A DNA stretch of 64,000 bases from Azolla caroliniana (Eukaryota; Polypodiophyta): NCBI GenBank assembly GCA_043228905.1, contig JBHGNT010000004.1, positions 18,290,001 to 18,354,000 of the forward strand, given 5' to 3'. The position numbers were made by a program, and so were the translations under genes. Of the stretch, positions 10,163-20,134 are shown in pieces (the stretch's first letter is position 1; every line of letters begins with the position of its first letter). The notes beneath the pieces are model-generated. The model was not told where the DNA came from and did no database searches. It saw only the letters and a program-made list of their open reading frames with translations.

Positions 10163-11124
10163 TACGAAGGCTGGGCCCGATCCATTTTCGGCTCATTCGG
10201 AGGCCTCCACGTAGTGCGATCGCTATCGATTTCCTTGTTTGGTCTGCCCGGATTTGAATGCGGTTTTCTCTTAATCAACACATTTCTTCCAGCACTCGCT
10301 CTCCCTGTGGCCTTTCTTGCTACAATACTAACATTCCGCGGTGGGTTTCCCTTGCCGGTTTTCAGCGTCGCCTCGACTCCCCCTGCTTCCGAAGGGTCTG
10401 GAACTACTGTTAGCCTTATGGCCATGCCTTCCATCTTGCTCCTATTAGCCCCCTCCATTGTGCGCTGACTTGCCTCGTCCACCATGATCACGGGGTCTAT
10501 CTTCCTCCGTGTACAACATCTTGTTGTCGGCATGCGTACTCGTTTACGCACCTGCGTAGTTCTCCTCTACTAGGAGCATCGATTGTAAGTCGAAAAATGA
10601 TAATGTATTCTCCCTCGTACACACCACAGTTCCGAAAGCTCCAAACTTCGACGCTAACCCTCCGAGGTAGACCTGCACCATTTCGTTCTCCTCGACATTT
10701 ACCTTGATGGAGGCGAGAGAGTCGCAGATGTCCTCCTTATCTTGGAGGTGTAATCAGCCACTAACATATCTTGTTGTCGAACATTGCTCAACTCTTGCCC
10801 CAGTTGGAGCTTTCCGGATGTGGTGCTCGCAGCGAAAATCTTTTTCAGATTTCCTCAAGCATCCTTTGGCCTCTGCATATCCTGAATGTAGCTCAGAAGG
10901 TGATTGCTCACACCGAATGTGAAGCAGTAGAGAACTCTACTTGCCGCCTGTTCCCAGTTTGGGAAATCTCTATGTGTCGATTCGGGTGCTTCGTCATTAG
11001 TTCCATCGACATAACTCCAGTAACCATGACCAAGCAAGTACTTGTGCATATTGTAAGACCAAGATGCATAGTTGCTCTTCTCGAGCTTCTCAGTCGGTAG
11101 CAAGCTTCCCATTCTTTTGTCCAT
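10163..11124 (-). pseudogene. Copia family B copy 0: gag
   Basis: The frame begins MDKRMGSLLPTEKLEKSNYA on the minus strand, matching the gag start of the complete copy at 39009. The capsid-like part (YLLGHGYWSYVDGTNDEAPE) is open to about 10855 and is then shifted. A zinc-knuckle region can be traced out of frame near 10310. Confidence 0.8.
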
Positions 11125-11228
11125 ATTGTTCTCGTATCTTTTCCAAAATCGAAAAAACTTGACTCTATCTTTATCACTTGCTTTTCTGTCGGCTGTAGAG
11201 GAGTCTCAACCCTTGCGCTTTGATACCA

Positions 11229-11643
11229 TGAAAAGGAATACACTGCGGAGGCGTGTGCGTAAAAGATACAGAGTACACAATTCGGAAATATGACAGTTTG
11301 GTGAAACACAAAAAGCACACAGAGAAGAAGAGGAGGAGCGAGAGACACAGAGAGAGTAGACAACATTTCTATTCCAAGAAAATAACACTTTGTACATAGG
11401 ACGTGCTCAAAGAGCACTTTTATACAAGTCCATACGGACTGACAAAAGTACTGACACGTACTTCAATGCTCATCAACGAGCCCCTACACTAACTCCCAAA
11501 ATATATTCCTCCGCGGAATATCTTTCCAACGGCCTTGGGGTTTACGCACCGCTACGGCCTCTCGTTGCGCACCCGGTTTACGCACCCAACCAACGCATTG
11601 GTTTACAGACAGGTTTACGCACAGAATGTTGAGCTTGTATTCA
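11229..11643 (-). repeat. 5' LTR of Copia family B copy 0
   Basis: Read on the minus strand the LTR begins TGAATACAAG and ends CTTTTCA. The initiator-Met-type primer site TGGTATCAAAGCGC lies directly after it (11215-11228). It shares the phrase TACAAGTCCATACGGACTGA and the GTACTTCAATGCTCAT stretch with the other family-B LTRs. Confidence 0.8.
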
Positions 11644-11728
11644 AAAAATAGCATAGAGTGCACAGATCTCTGGAAAAGCACAAGTAATCAGCCTTCGAAC
11701 TAAGCTCGATATAGAAACCAGCGAACCA

Positions 11729-12346
11729 ATGGCGCTCTCCGTAGAATATGGATTTGTCCATCCCCAACCGCTCGTCATGCCAAAGAGCAGGGTCGGATTT
11801 ATCATAACATCATTTGAAGGCTTAAAGGTGGATTGGCGATTGACCATCGTCGACTCACTCTGGACGGTGATCACTGTAGTGGCCGATGGTAAAATGACAT
11901 GGACTAGAGTGGCACAATTGTTGACAATGCTCACGCCACCGACACTAGCCATCAAACCAAAGAAAAGGGCAAGGGTTGAGACAACGCCAACTCAATCATC
12001 GAAATGGCAGCAACTACTGGCACGACATACCCCCAAATGGGCAAGAGAGGCATCTCGACAATCAGACCTAATTTCGGAGACTAACAGAGAAGAACCAGCG
12101 AGATCGACAATGCATATTCCAATCAAGCTGCAAAGGCAGGATAGAGAGCAAGAGCAGCCCGTACAAGCAGAGACGGCACACGAGGAGACCACGGAAGACG
12201 AGGATTTGGAAGAGGAAGACAAAACCCTTCAGATGCCTCCTAGAACATGTCCCAAGGAGCAACACGGGGACGGATCAGGTCTGGAGAAGGATAGTGTTCC
12301 GACCACCCGTTTAGCGGTGGTGGAGCCAAGGACAATCGAGCGTTAA
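11729..12346 (+). CDS. Tat-like extra open reading frame, N-terminal part
   Basis: A 205-codon frame starting MALSVEYGFVHPQPLVMPKS. The first 80 residues are ordered in character (MTWTRVAQLLTMLTPPTLA); the rest is low-complexity, with a basic patch PKKRAR and acidic runs (TTEDEDLEEEDK). Extra frames downstream of integrase are known in Tat/Ogre-type elements, where their role is unsettled. No enzymatic motif is visible. The element continues in the same frame set with stops. Confidence 0.5.
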   Translation: MALSVEYGFVHPQPLVMPKSRVGFIITSFEGLKVDWRLTIVDSLWTVITVVADGKMTWTRVAQLLTMLTPPTLAIKPKKRARVETTPTQSSKWQQLLARHTPKWAREASRQSDLISETNREEPARSTMHIPIKLQRQDREQEQPVQAETAHEETTEDEDLEEEDKTLQMPPRTCPKEQHGDGSGLEKDSVPTTRLAVVEPRTIER

Positions 12347-14160
12347 GGAAAGGAGACACCAAAAAAGGTTGGGAGGGTTCCATCGGAACTAGAGATAGAA
12401 AGAGCAATACAACCGGGTCCGACACAACAACAACAGGAAGCCGAAAGGGCGGAACCGGTGACAAAAGCGCTGAGAATACAGAGGTTAGCGGCAAAGCGGG
12501 GAGAAAGGCCGGAAACAGTACAGGATTTCGATGTCCTCACACAAAACAGAACTCGTGAACAATGGTTAAAATGGCTGGGAGAACAGGTTTCCGGTCTGGC
12601 TGACCGGGTGGAAGCGGAATAGCAAGTATGGAGAAATAGGAGCGGACCCACCCCAATGAAACGGTTGCAACAAGAAACTGAGGAATTGGAGATGGCCCAA
12701 AATCAGATCCGGATGTTAGAAGAAGAGTTGGAAAGGGCCAAGGAATTAGCGGCCATTATGGCTAACATGGGCCAGGGAACCAGCATAGAGATGGAACCGG
12801 TTGAACAGCAAAGGAGACAGGAAGAAGCTCCGGAGAAAAAGACAGATCAAGAGGCTAGCACAGAACCGGAAAGAGAGCGCGAGTGGGAGAAAGAGATTGA
12901 AGCGGTCAAGGATGAATTAGTCGCACGAGCAGGACTTAAAGAGAAGGAAAAACAACTACCGAAGACAACTGAGGAAGAGAAGCAGAAGATTGAGGACAAA
13001 CTCCATTGAGTGTAGAACAATATGGATTGGCTGAAATAGGAAAAAGAAATGTTGCATCAGGAAAAAGACAAACTCCGAAGAATGACGGAAACGAAAATTG
13101 AGAGTCTCAAGGAAGAAATCCGGCAGTAGAAGGACCAGGACGATCTTCTACGATAACAAGTCAAGCATTTCAAGCAAATATTTGAGGATTTCGACAAGCT
13201 GTATCGGGACTACAAGAAGCTGGAAATGGATTGTGACCGGCAACAAGAGAGGTTGAAAGATGTCCGGGAAGAAATCAAGGAGAAGACGGAGGCTCAAGTA
13301 GCTTAGGAGAAATTTCTAGAAGAGGGAACGACGCAGTTGTTGACCGATGCAACAAAAGCATGGTCGGAATTGCTTGACACTAAAAATCAAATCATTGGGC
13401 GCTTGAAGACGACATTAGAAAGGGTCTAGATGACGTATCCAACCTAGTTCAAGGATTATGAGAGGTAGGCAATAACAACAACAGGATTAATAAAGCAAAT
13501 GAAGAAGGATAAAGAGGCGACAGAGGACAAACTGAAGATGGGCATAAAGCGTATCCAGATCATAATCAGAGCTCAACGGGAATGGATGAAGGAGAAGATG
13601 GAAGAGTGCTCCGCGGCGATCTAGACCCAATGGGCCAAGCAAGCGGTTGAACTTCAAGTCCTCCTAGCTGATGCCGAGAACCGGAAAAAGTACGGAGATA
13701 ATTTCTACAAGACGGATGAAGCTAGTGTTATCACCATCCGGGAGGAGTTGTCCGACGACTTTTATGCCCTGGCCAATGCACAAATGGACACAATCCGAAG
13801 CATGCTCGAAGGATTCAAGGATGACCAACTACAAACCACGTTGGAGTTGGAAGGCTATGAGCAGGAGTGACGACGGAAGGAAGCGGAGAAAAAGTTGACC
13901 AGATAAATATTCGCAGCTGGAGCCAAGGACCTACACACAACAGCAATCGGAAATACCAGATCCGCATCCGGATAAAGAGTAGGAGACACACAAGATGGAA
14001 ATGGTGGTAACGGAACCTCAGCTAGAGAGATCAAAGAAGCAACTAGAGTAGTCGGAGAAGGAGTTAGAGCTAGAAAAGCAAGAATAGCAAAGGACGGAAA
14101 CAGAGGAGGAACCACTCAAAACCCTGGACCAAAGCATAATGGATTTACTTGATGAAGATT
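12347..14160 (+). pseudogene. Tat-like coiled-coil protein, broken
   Basis: Several plus-strand frames separated by stops encode strongly charged heptad-like sequence, for example QETEELEMAQNQIRMLEEEL at 12668-12727. The open piece 12656-13009 is the longest. A comparable coiled-coil region stands at the same place in the element at 53242-54321, so this is an element feature and not a host gene. Confidence 0.5.
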
Positions 14161-14216
14161 GATGGAGTTAACCCGTGGGTTCGACGTGCAAGGTACTGTA
14201 CCACGGGTGTGCCATG

Positions 14217-14561
14217 TGTTGGCCTTTAGAGTATAATCTAGAGCAGAAGTGTGGATGGGGAAGAGATGGATCAGATGAATATTATGTAAATAGTAGTTAT
14301 TAATTATTAAGGAAAGGACGGATCCAGATAGTTGTACGGATTATTACCCAGTAGCTGGTATGGCAACATGTTGTAATCTGTACTGGATGCCTATAAAAAG
14401 ATATGGATTGATGTATAAATCTTACGGAAGTGAAAGAACTTAAGTGTTGTTGCTTTTAATCTAATTGTATCTTGTTTACTTGTCGTTTGTGCTATAATTA
14501 TAAATCTTACACGTGTAATTAATATCCTAATAGTTGTGTGAGTCCGGAAAGTGATCGAACA
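14217..14561 (+). repeat. 3' LTR of Tat-like Gypsy copy 3
   Basis: Starts TGTTGGCCTTTAGAG after GTGTGCCA and ends near GATCGAACA. It contains a clear TATA box in GCCTATAAAAAGATATGG (about 14391-14408). The right boundary is inferred from the TG...CA ends and the return of Copia-like sequence. Confidence 0.6.
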
Positions 14562-14678
14562 CTATTAAGTGAATAAGATCCGAATTATCATCCATATCTC
14601 CGACCACCCCTTTGGCGACGTGTTTAAGAAGGACACCCTATGTTTGTGGCTAATCTGGCCCAAGATAAACAATAGAGC

Positions 14679-15113
14679 CTACATAACATCATCTAATGGG
14701 AACTTCGTTGATGCTAGTTGGTTTACTAGTCCCATAAAAGTACTAATGTGCACCACAATGCTATCACCATCTGTGTACTTGAGTCTCACTATTTCTCTCA
14801 TTAGAAATGTTTTGTTTAGGGTATTTTTCCTTTCATACAGGGCAGAGAGTTGATGCCACAACTCGTAGGCATTTGTATCGCTTGCCACATCTTGTTGGAT
14901 GCTTATGTCTACACACTGTCTTATAGTTGCCACAACCTTTCCGTTTAGAGTTTTCCACTTAGACTCTATTACCCCCGTTGGTATATCCTTCCTATCTATC
15001 AGCTCATACAGGTATTTAACTATTACAAGGTTCTTCAACTTGATCTTCCAACCAAAGTAGTGATGGGAGTTTAGGACTATCATCCCTCGAAATTCACTCA
15101 TACTTCCTTCCAT
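14679..15113 (-). CDS. Copia fragment C: gag N-terminal part
   Basis: The frame is open for 144 codons from MEGSMSEFRGMIVLNSHHYF. It has the capsid-like features of Copia gag: a WKIKLKNLV segment, ELWHQLSALYERKNTLNKTF and the REIVRLKYTDGDSIVVHIS helix. The product would form the particle that carries element RNA. It is truncated at the C-terminus, with no zinc knuckle, and differs clearly from families A and B. Confidence 0.8.
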   Translation of the reverse strand: MEGSMSEFRGMIVLNSHHYFGWKIKLKNLVIVKYLYELIDRKDIPTGVIESKWKTLNGKVVATIRQCVDISIQQDVASDTNAYELWHQLSALYERKNTLNKTFLMREIVRLKYTDGDSIVVHISTFMGLVNQLASTKFPLDDVM

Positions 15114-15140
15114 CTAGAACCTTGCGCTCTGATACTAGTT

Positions 15141-15338
15141 TGATGTGATTTACACCTAGAGATAAACAAAAAATATTCTGAAACACAGAACATAAATCAA
15201 ACATCACACGATTTACATGGAAAATTCCAAATCACGGAAAAAACCGTAGGTGCCCTCTAGTCACCACCCTTTCACTATGAACCAAGAGTATATAGATAAG
15301 GTTACAAGCCTCCCTCGCTTGCAAAGGGAATACAAATC
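15141..15338 (-). repeat. Copia fragment C: partial 5' LTR
   Basis: On the minus strand it ends GGTGTAAATCACATCA just before AACTAGTATCAGAGCG. The rest of the LTR was displaced by the Gypsy insertion whose LTR begins at 15339. Confidence 0.6.
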
Positions 15339-15785
15339 TGTTGTGCGAACAAGTGTTAGGAGTAGTACTAAGACAAAGAAGTACTGTCAAGAACAATACT
15401 AAAACTGAGAAGGAATTAGTACTAAAAGATGAGGATTAGTACTAAGGGAGGTGTAGAACTCTCAAGAGAGAAGGAGAGAGAGAGAGAGAGAGAGAGAATG
15501 AGGATAACAAAAGATATATACATTATGTTAAGGGAATATACAATAGTAGCTAGGAGGCATAAGACCGGCGTTGAACCGATTTGGTTCGAAATAATGCCTT
15601 GTTCCTCCTTTTATAGTGTTCTAAGGAGTACTCCTGAAGTTTCTAGAATGTTCTAGAGAAATCTGGAATATACATCAATTTTCTATAGTAAAACTTAAAT
15701 GAAAATATGAACATATAGTTTAATGGTCAAGAGTTCGACTCATGTAACACAAGGTCATGGGTTTGAGTCTTGCCATATCATGACA
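15339..15785 (-). repeat. 3' LTR of chromodomain Gypsy
   Basis: On the minus strand it starts TGTCATGATATGGCAAGAC directly after the purine tract AAAGGGGGGATAG and ends TTCGCACAACA. It contains the TATA box ACTATAAAAGGAGG at about 15610 and a long (GA)n/(CT)n tract at 15473-15498. A tRNA-like segment on the plus strand (about 15719-15779) occupies its first bases. Confidence 0.85.
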
Positions 15786-16167
15786 CTATCCCCCCTTTAA
15801 AACGACGAGTGTCACGAGTCGTTTTGGATTGAGGACCCGGTTCGTCTAGATATTGACGATGGAAGTCTTCAAGAAGAGCACGAGTATTGGTCACATTCTC
15901 TATTGGTTCCCAAGTACGCTCGTTGGGACTATATCCTAGCCAATCGACTAAATAGTAGAGTTTGTTGCGAACAATCTTGGAATCGAGGATTGGTGGCAAC
16001 CTCGTACTCAGGTCCATCTTCAAGCTCGATCGGGGGTGGAGGTTGTTTAATAGGACCTGGGATGGTGTTGTCTCAATAGGGTTCGAGGAGAGTACTATGA
16101 AACACCGGATGTATCCGAAGTTGTGGAGGTAGATCGAGATGAAAAGCAACATCATTAATTTTTCCAA
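15778..16167 (-). CDS. Chromodomain Gypsy: C-terminal chromodomain
   Basis: The frame contains a chromodomain: [16 protein letters not shown] followed by [10 protein letters not shown] and an acidic helix ending FHRQYL. The aromatic residues Y, W and W expected for binding methylated histone tails are present. Such domains at the integrase C-terminus are typical of plant chromoviruses and steer insertion to certain chromatin. The frame is shifted relative to the integrase piece upstream (16187-16570), so the copy is dead. Confidence 0.88.
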   Translation of the reverse strand: MEKLMMLLFISIYLHNFGYIRCFIVLSSNPIETTPSQVLLNNLHPRSSLKMDLSTRLPPILDSKIVRNKLYYLVDWLGYSPNERTWEPIENVTNTRALLEDFHRQYLDEPGPQSKTTRDTRRFKGGIVS

Positions 16168-16186
16168 TAATACCGAAAGGGCCTAA

Positions 16187-16570
16187 TCACCGGTAATCCA
16201 ACTTCTCACATGGGCGAGTAGTCTTGATGTGTCGTCGTAGTAGCCACACCCGATCTCCAATGTTAAAAGTGGATGGAAGCCGATGACGATCCGTGTAAAC
16301 CTTGTGTGTTTGTTGAGCTTGTTGTAGATGAGTAGATAAATCTGCTTGTATCTTACATAGCCGCTCCAAACGATCCTCTGCACAAGGATTTGTTGGTATC
16401 TCTGGGGTTTCAAATACACACCACCGGGGGTGACAACCCATGTAAGCATAAAATGGTGTCACCTTTGTCGATGAGTGGACAGAGTTATTATAGGCAAATT
16501 CGGCGAAGTGGAGAATATCCATCGAATCATCTTGATAATAGCTTAAAAAGCACCGAAGATACTGCTCCAA
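16187..16570 (-). pseudogene. Chromodomain Gypsy: integrase C-terminal half
   Basis: Minus-strand frame from MEQYLRCFLSYYQDDSMDI through HFAEFAYNNSVHSSTKVTPF to FNIGDRVWLLRRHI, the GPY/F-side of a chromovirus integrase. The frame starts abruptly at the insertion site of the gag-only element (16573/16574); its N-terminal partner is at 20229-20850. Confidence 0.88.
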
Positions 16571-16573
16571 CGT

Positions 16574-17329
16574 TGTCGTACTGTGTTACGTACACTACGT
16601 GAAAAACTTATAAAGTACCGATTTAATAAATATGAATAAATAGTAGAAAATATTATAATATATATAACATGCATAGGGAAAAATTCAAACCTTGCACCTC
16701 CATGTTAATAATGTGAAACCTTACCATTACAGTAGCATTTCATTAGTGTTAAAAAGTAGATGTCCCACATAGAAAGCTAACTTCACCTAGGATAAACGTT
16801 AGTTAAAAGAAAACGCATGCTAAAAGAAAAAAAACTACGCATGCACCTCTAGCGTGTATGAACGCTATAGTTTATAAAAAACGCACAAGTTAGAAAAAGC
16901 ATGATCACTTTAGAGAAAGCATATAGTCTATCTATAGAAAAAGCATGGAGTCTATAGTTAGAGAATACGCATGGGTTGGAAAAGACTCTCTCGTCTATAT
17001 ATAAGGATGAGGAGCACAATGTAGTGTGTGTGAAATACTTGGAAATTGGATATATTTCCGAAAACACCGACCAATTAAGATAATCGTGGGATTCACGAAA
17101 ATAATATAATCTATACTTGTGGGATTCACAAGTTTCTTATATCTTTCTTTCAATCTAAATACATATTCTTATCTAAATACTGATTAATAAAATATATTAT
17201 ACTTGTGGGATTCGCAAGTTTATAATAATCTATTCATAATTAAAATCGTCTCAAATTCTTCCTCCTAGTCCAAAACCCCAGTGGTTCCCACCCGACTCAC
17301 GCAACGATCTGGCGCCGAAAGGCATGACA
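16574..17329 (+). repeat. 5' LTR of family L copy 2
   Basis: 756 bases from TGTCGTACTGTG to GGCATGACA. The TATA region CTATATATAAGGATG is near 16995-17008. Three GGATT-loop hairpins (17084-17098, 17115-17133, 17201-17219) lie downstream of it and so in the transcript. A tRNA-like B-box GGTTTGAATCTTG reads on the minus strand near 16683-16695. The primer-like TTGGTGAACCCGACGTG follows the LTR. Confidence 0.92.
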
Positions 17330-17368
17330 CAAGTTGGTGAACCCGACGTGAAGAGGGGTGGTAAGGAG

Positions 17369-18490
17369 ATGGAGAATCAACAAGAAGCGTTGAATATGAT
17401 GATGATGATGATTAAGCGGATGCAAGAAGAGCAAAGCACAATGTCGGAGATGAAATCGGCAGTAGCACGGCTTGTGCAAAGAAACGGGGAATTTGACGGA
17501 AAGGATGTGTCATGCTATCTATGCGAATACAAGGCCGAGATGATGCGATGTGGGATACCGGAAGGATTGCAAAGGACATCCTTCAATCGAGTAGTCACAA
17601 ATGAGTTACAAGAGAGAATCCACAAAATAGGGCAATAAAACCCGACATGGGAGTCCTTTGAAGAAGCTTTACGAGAGGCATATGATTTCAAGAGATCGAA
17701 GGGACAATTCGACGAATGGGTGGCATTGGAGAAGACCTACCGGAGTGCAACACAAGTATTCCTTGAGTTCGAGCATCGTTTTGCTCGACTCTCGAAGCGG
17801 GAACAAAGATTGGTGGGAGAGGAAAAAGTCCTAATTTTTGTAAAATCGATCGATCGAAAAGAAAGGATGGACATCGGGATCGAACTTGAAGACGATGACG
17901 GTGCGAATGGTCTTATCGAAGATTGGGCCGAAGTCCAAAGGGTATGCCGGAGACATGATGAGAGGAAGATCAGAATCTTGTCAATGACAATGCCGATGAA
18001 GGATGGTCGATTGAAGACAAATGATGGAGCCGATATGAAGGTTGAAATACAACATGATGGTGCGACAAAAGAGGGTGTAAAACAAGCTACCCTCTTGTCT
18101 TGCGAAAGAACAATGGCGAAGGATAAGGCCGATAACCCAAGTGTAGAAGAAGATTTCGGAATACAAGTGTCCAAAACATCGGGTGAAAAAGGGGTAAGCA
18201 TAATTGATGTAGTGAAAGAGAGCAAGGAAGACTTGATTGAGGAGGTTGCCACAAAAGATAACATCAAATCGAAGGTGGCTATGGATGAATCAATGGCGGA
18301 TGGCCATATCGAGACTTCCCCACCACTGATTCTAGAGACTCCGGCGGTTGCGTTCGAAAGGCAACGTGAGACCGAAGAGACGGAAGGTGGTGGAGAGAAA
18401 ACAAAGGTCAAAGCTGATTCATACGACGGAGAGATAGCCGAGAAGGTGGCTATGGTTGAAATGACAGAGGATGATAATACCGAGAGTTGA
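17369..18490 (+). CDS. Gag of gag-only element, one in-frame stop
   Basis: One frame runs from MENQQEALNMM at 17369 to the TGA at 18488-18490, interrupted only by TAA at 17636-17638; an earlier ATG at 17324 lies in the LTR end. The product is helical and charged. It includes SKREQRLVGEEKVLIFVKS and a C-terminal half rich in Glu, Lys and Asp. It aligns with the decayed copy at 7555-8620 (NPTWESFEEAL versus NPTWEAFEEAL). No zinc knuckle is seen here. The role is inferred from position: particle protein of a non-autonomous element. The minus-strand open frame over it is a shadow. Confidence 0.6.
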
Positions 18491-19380
18491 TGCACACTAA
18501 TCCTAGAGACTTCAGCGGTTGCGTCCGAGAACCAACGTGAGATGGTGGCAAGGAAGGTAAAGTCGGAAGCTGGTTCGGATGGAAGATGATCCGTCCGAAA
18601 TTCCGGTCTAAAAGAAAGCTAAAGCAAGCGGAAGTGGATCCGGACAAAATCCGAGAGTTCGACACGGACAGAAATCATTCCAACCGGAAGTCGATCGAAC
18701 GAGACCGATCCGGAAAGAAGTTCCGGAAGTCAAACCGGTCGAGACCGGTGAAAACAAAGAAAAGAAAGAAAATATGGACGGAAACCGATCGGTTGACACA
18801 GATCCGGAAGGGGGCTGAATCGGTAAAAACCGATCAACCGAGTCCAAATCAGCTGAATACGAATCGGAATGGAAGCCGATCCAACCGAAAGACGATCGGA
18901 TGATACCGAATCGGAAAGAAGCTAATCTGACTCAACCGGAGATCCGAAAAGAAATCAATATTGATAAAGACAAGGAAGAGGCCAAGCAAAGACACTACCA
19001 TGGATGATAAGGAGCAAGCGGGCCATAACAATGCAAAAAGCGAACGAAGACTATGGTGGATCGGATGATGACAATGATTCGGGTGGAAAGAATGGATGTG
19101 TTCAAAATGGAGAGACAAAGCCGACATAGCAAGAGAAACAGAGGGTACTACAAGTAAAGAAGAATTACGAGAGCCGGTAATTGGAGACCGGATAGAGCCT
19201 GCAACCGAACAGAACTGGAAACCGGGCGGAGTCGGCATCCAAAAACCGGAGACCGAACGGGGCCGGCAGCCAAAACTGACCGGCGACGAAACCAACCATG
19301 CGAAGAACGGACAGACGAGACTAACAATCACCGACAACTTCGGCACATACCGGAGGATGTGCGGGTTCGGAGGGGGCGAG
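18491..19380 (+). other. Basic low-complexity tail region of family L copy 2
   Basis: Mostly without stops in pieces (18586-18903, 19096-19446), rich in Lys, Arg, Ser and Asp codons (KKRKKIWTETDRLTQIRKGA) and in the repeated phrase ACCGGA/CCGGAT. No known domain. It ends in the purine tract before the 3' LTR. It may be leftover gag tail or a space-filling region needed for RNA length. Confidence 0.5.
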
Positions 19381-20134
19381 TGTCGTAGTGTATTTCGTAC
19401 ACTACGTGAAAAACTTATAAAGTACCGATTTAATAAACATGAATAAATAGTAGAAAATATTAAAATATATAACATGCATAGGGCAAGATTCAAACCTTGC
19501 ATCTCCATGTTAATAATGTGAAACCTTACCATTACAGTAGCATTTCAGTAGTGTTAAAAAGTAGATGTCCCACATAGAAAGCTAAGTTCACCTAGGATAA
19601 ACGTTAGTTAAAAGAAAACGCATGCTAAAAGAAAAAAAACTACGCATGCACCTCTAGCGTGTATGAACGCTATAGTTTATAAAAAACGCACAAGTTAGAA
19701 AAAGCATGATCACTTTAGATAAAGCATATAGTCTATCTGTAGAAAAAGCATGGAGTCTATAGTTAGAGAAAACGCATGGGTTGGAAAAGACTTTCTCGTC
19801 TCTATATAAGGATGAGGAGCACAATGTAGTGTGTGTGAAATACTTGGAAATTGGATATATTTCCGAAAACACCGACCAATTAAGATAATCGTGGGATTCA
19901 CGAAAATAATATAATCTATACTTGTGGGATTCACAAGTTTCTTATATCTTTCTTTCAATCTAAATACATATTCTTATCTAAATACTGATTAATAAAATAT
20001 ATTATACTTGTGGGATTCGCAAGTTTATAATAATTTATTCATAATTAAAATCGTCTCAAATTCTTCCTCCTAGTCCAAAACCCCAGCGGTTCCCACCCGA
20101 CTCACTCAACGATCTGGCGCCAAAAGGCACGACA
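19381..20134 (+). repeat. 3' LTR of family L copy 2
   Basis: 754 bases, nearly identical to the 5' LTR apart from scattered substitutions. It starts with a perfect inverted repeat CGTAGTGTA...TACACTACG. GGATT hairpins are at 19889-19903, 19920-19938 and 20006-20024. Confidence 0.93.

Larger units (their letters stand above)
8702..11643 (-). mobile_element. Copia family B, copy 0: LTR, gag, protease, integrase
   Basis: Reading on the minus strand from 11643 come the 5' LTR, primer site, gag, zinc-knuckle region, aspartic protease, pre-integrase and integrase. The linker follows beyond the inserted element at 6296-6631. Family membership rests on strong protein similarity to the complete copy at 38497-44958. 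The 3' half is missing from the window. Confidence 0.85.
11644..14561 (+). mobile_element. Tat-like Gypsy copy 3: 3' region and 3' LTR
   Basis: The block corresponds to the extra region between integrase and 3' LTR in the Tat-like element at 46532-55172. It has a leading frame, a long coiled-coil region and the same terminal phrase before the LTR (GGGTTCGACGTGC...GTGCCA). The gag and pol part to the left is absent, replaced by the Copia LTR ending at 11643. Confidence 0.65.
14562..15338 (-). mobile_element. Copia fragment C: 5' LTR part and gag
   Basis: On the minus strand part of an LTR (15141-15338), a primer site TAGTATCAGAGCGCAAGG and a gag start follow each other. The element is cut at about 14562 by the Tat-like LTR, and its LTR is split by the chromodomain Gypsy inserted at 15338/15339. 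Confidence 0.75.
16574..20134 (+). mobile_element. Complete gag-only LTR element copy 2 (family L)
   Basis: A 3.56-kb element with two nearly identical LTRs (16574-17329, 19381-20134), a primer-binding-like site, a gag reading frame, a lysine/arginine-rich tail region and a purine tract GGAGGGGGCGAG before the 3' LTR. It splits a chromovirus integrase. Both borders share CAACGTT, consistent with a 5-bp target duplication AACGT. No protease, RT or integrase is encoded, so it must rely on another element's enzymes. The high LTR identity marks a recent insertion. Confidence 0.92.

Noticed and set aside
12068-12494. Minus-strand serine/leucine-rich frames over the Tat-like extra region
   Set aside because: Antisense of charged coiled-coil coding sequence; similar shadows occur at 53100-54645.
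15719-15779. A true tRNA gene
   Set aside because: A- and B-box-like blocks are present but stems do not fold into a convincing cloverleaf and the segment is part of an LTR.
17737-18495. 252-codon minus-strand frame opposite the family-L gag
   Set aside because: It is a composition shadow: the plus strand has the LTR-leader-gag order, similarity to the copy at 7555-8620 and sensible protein composition.
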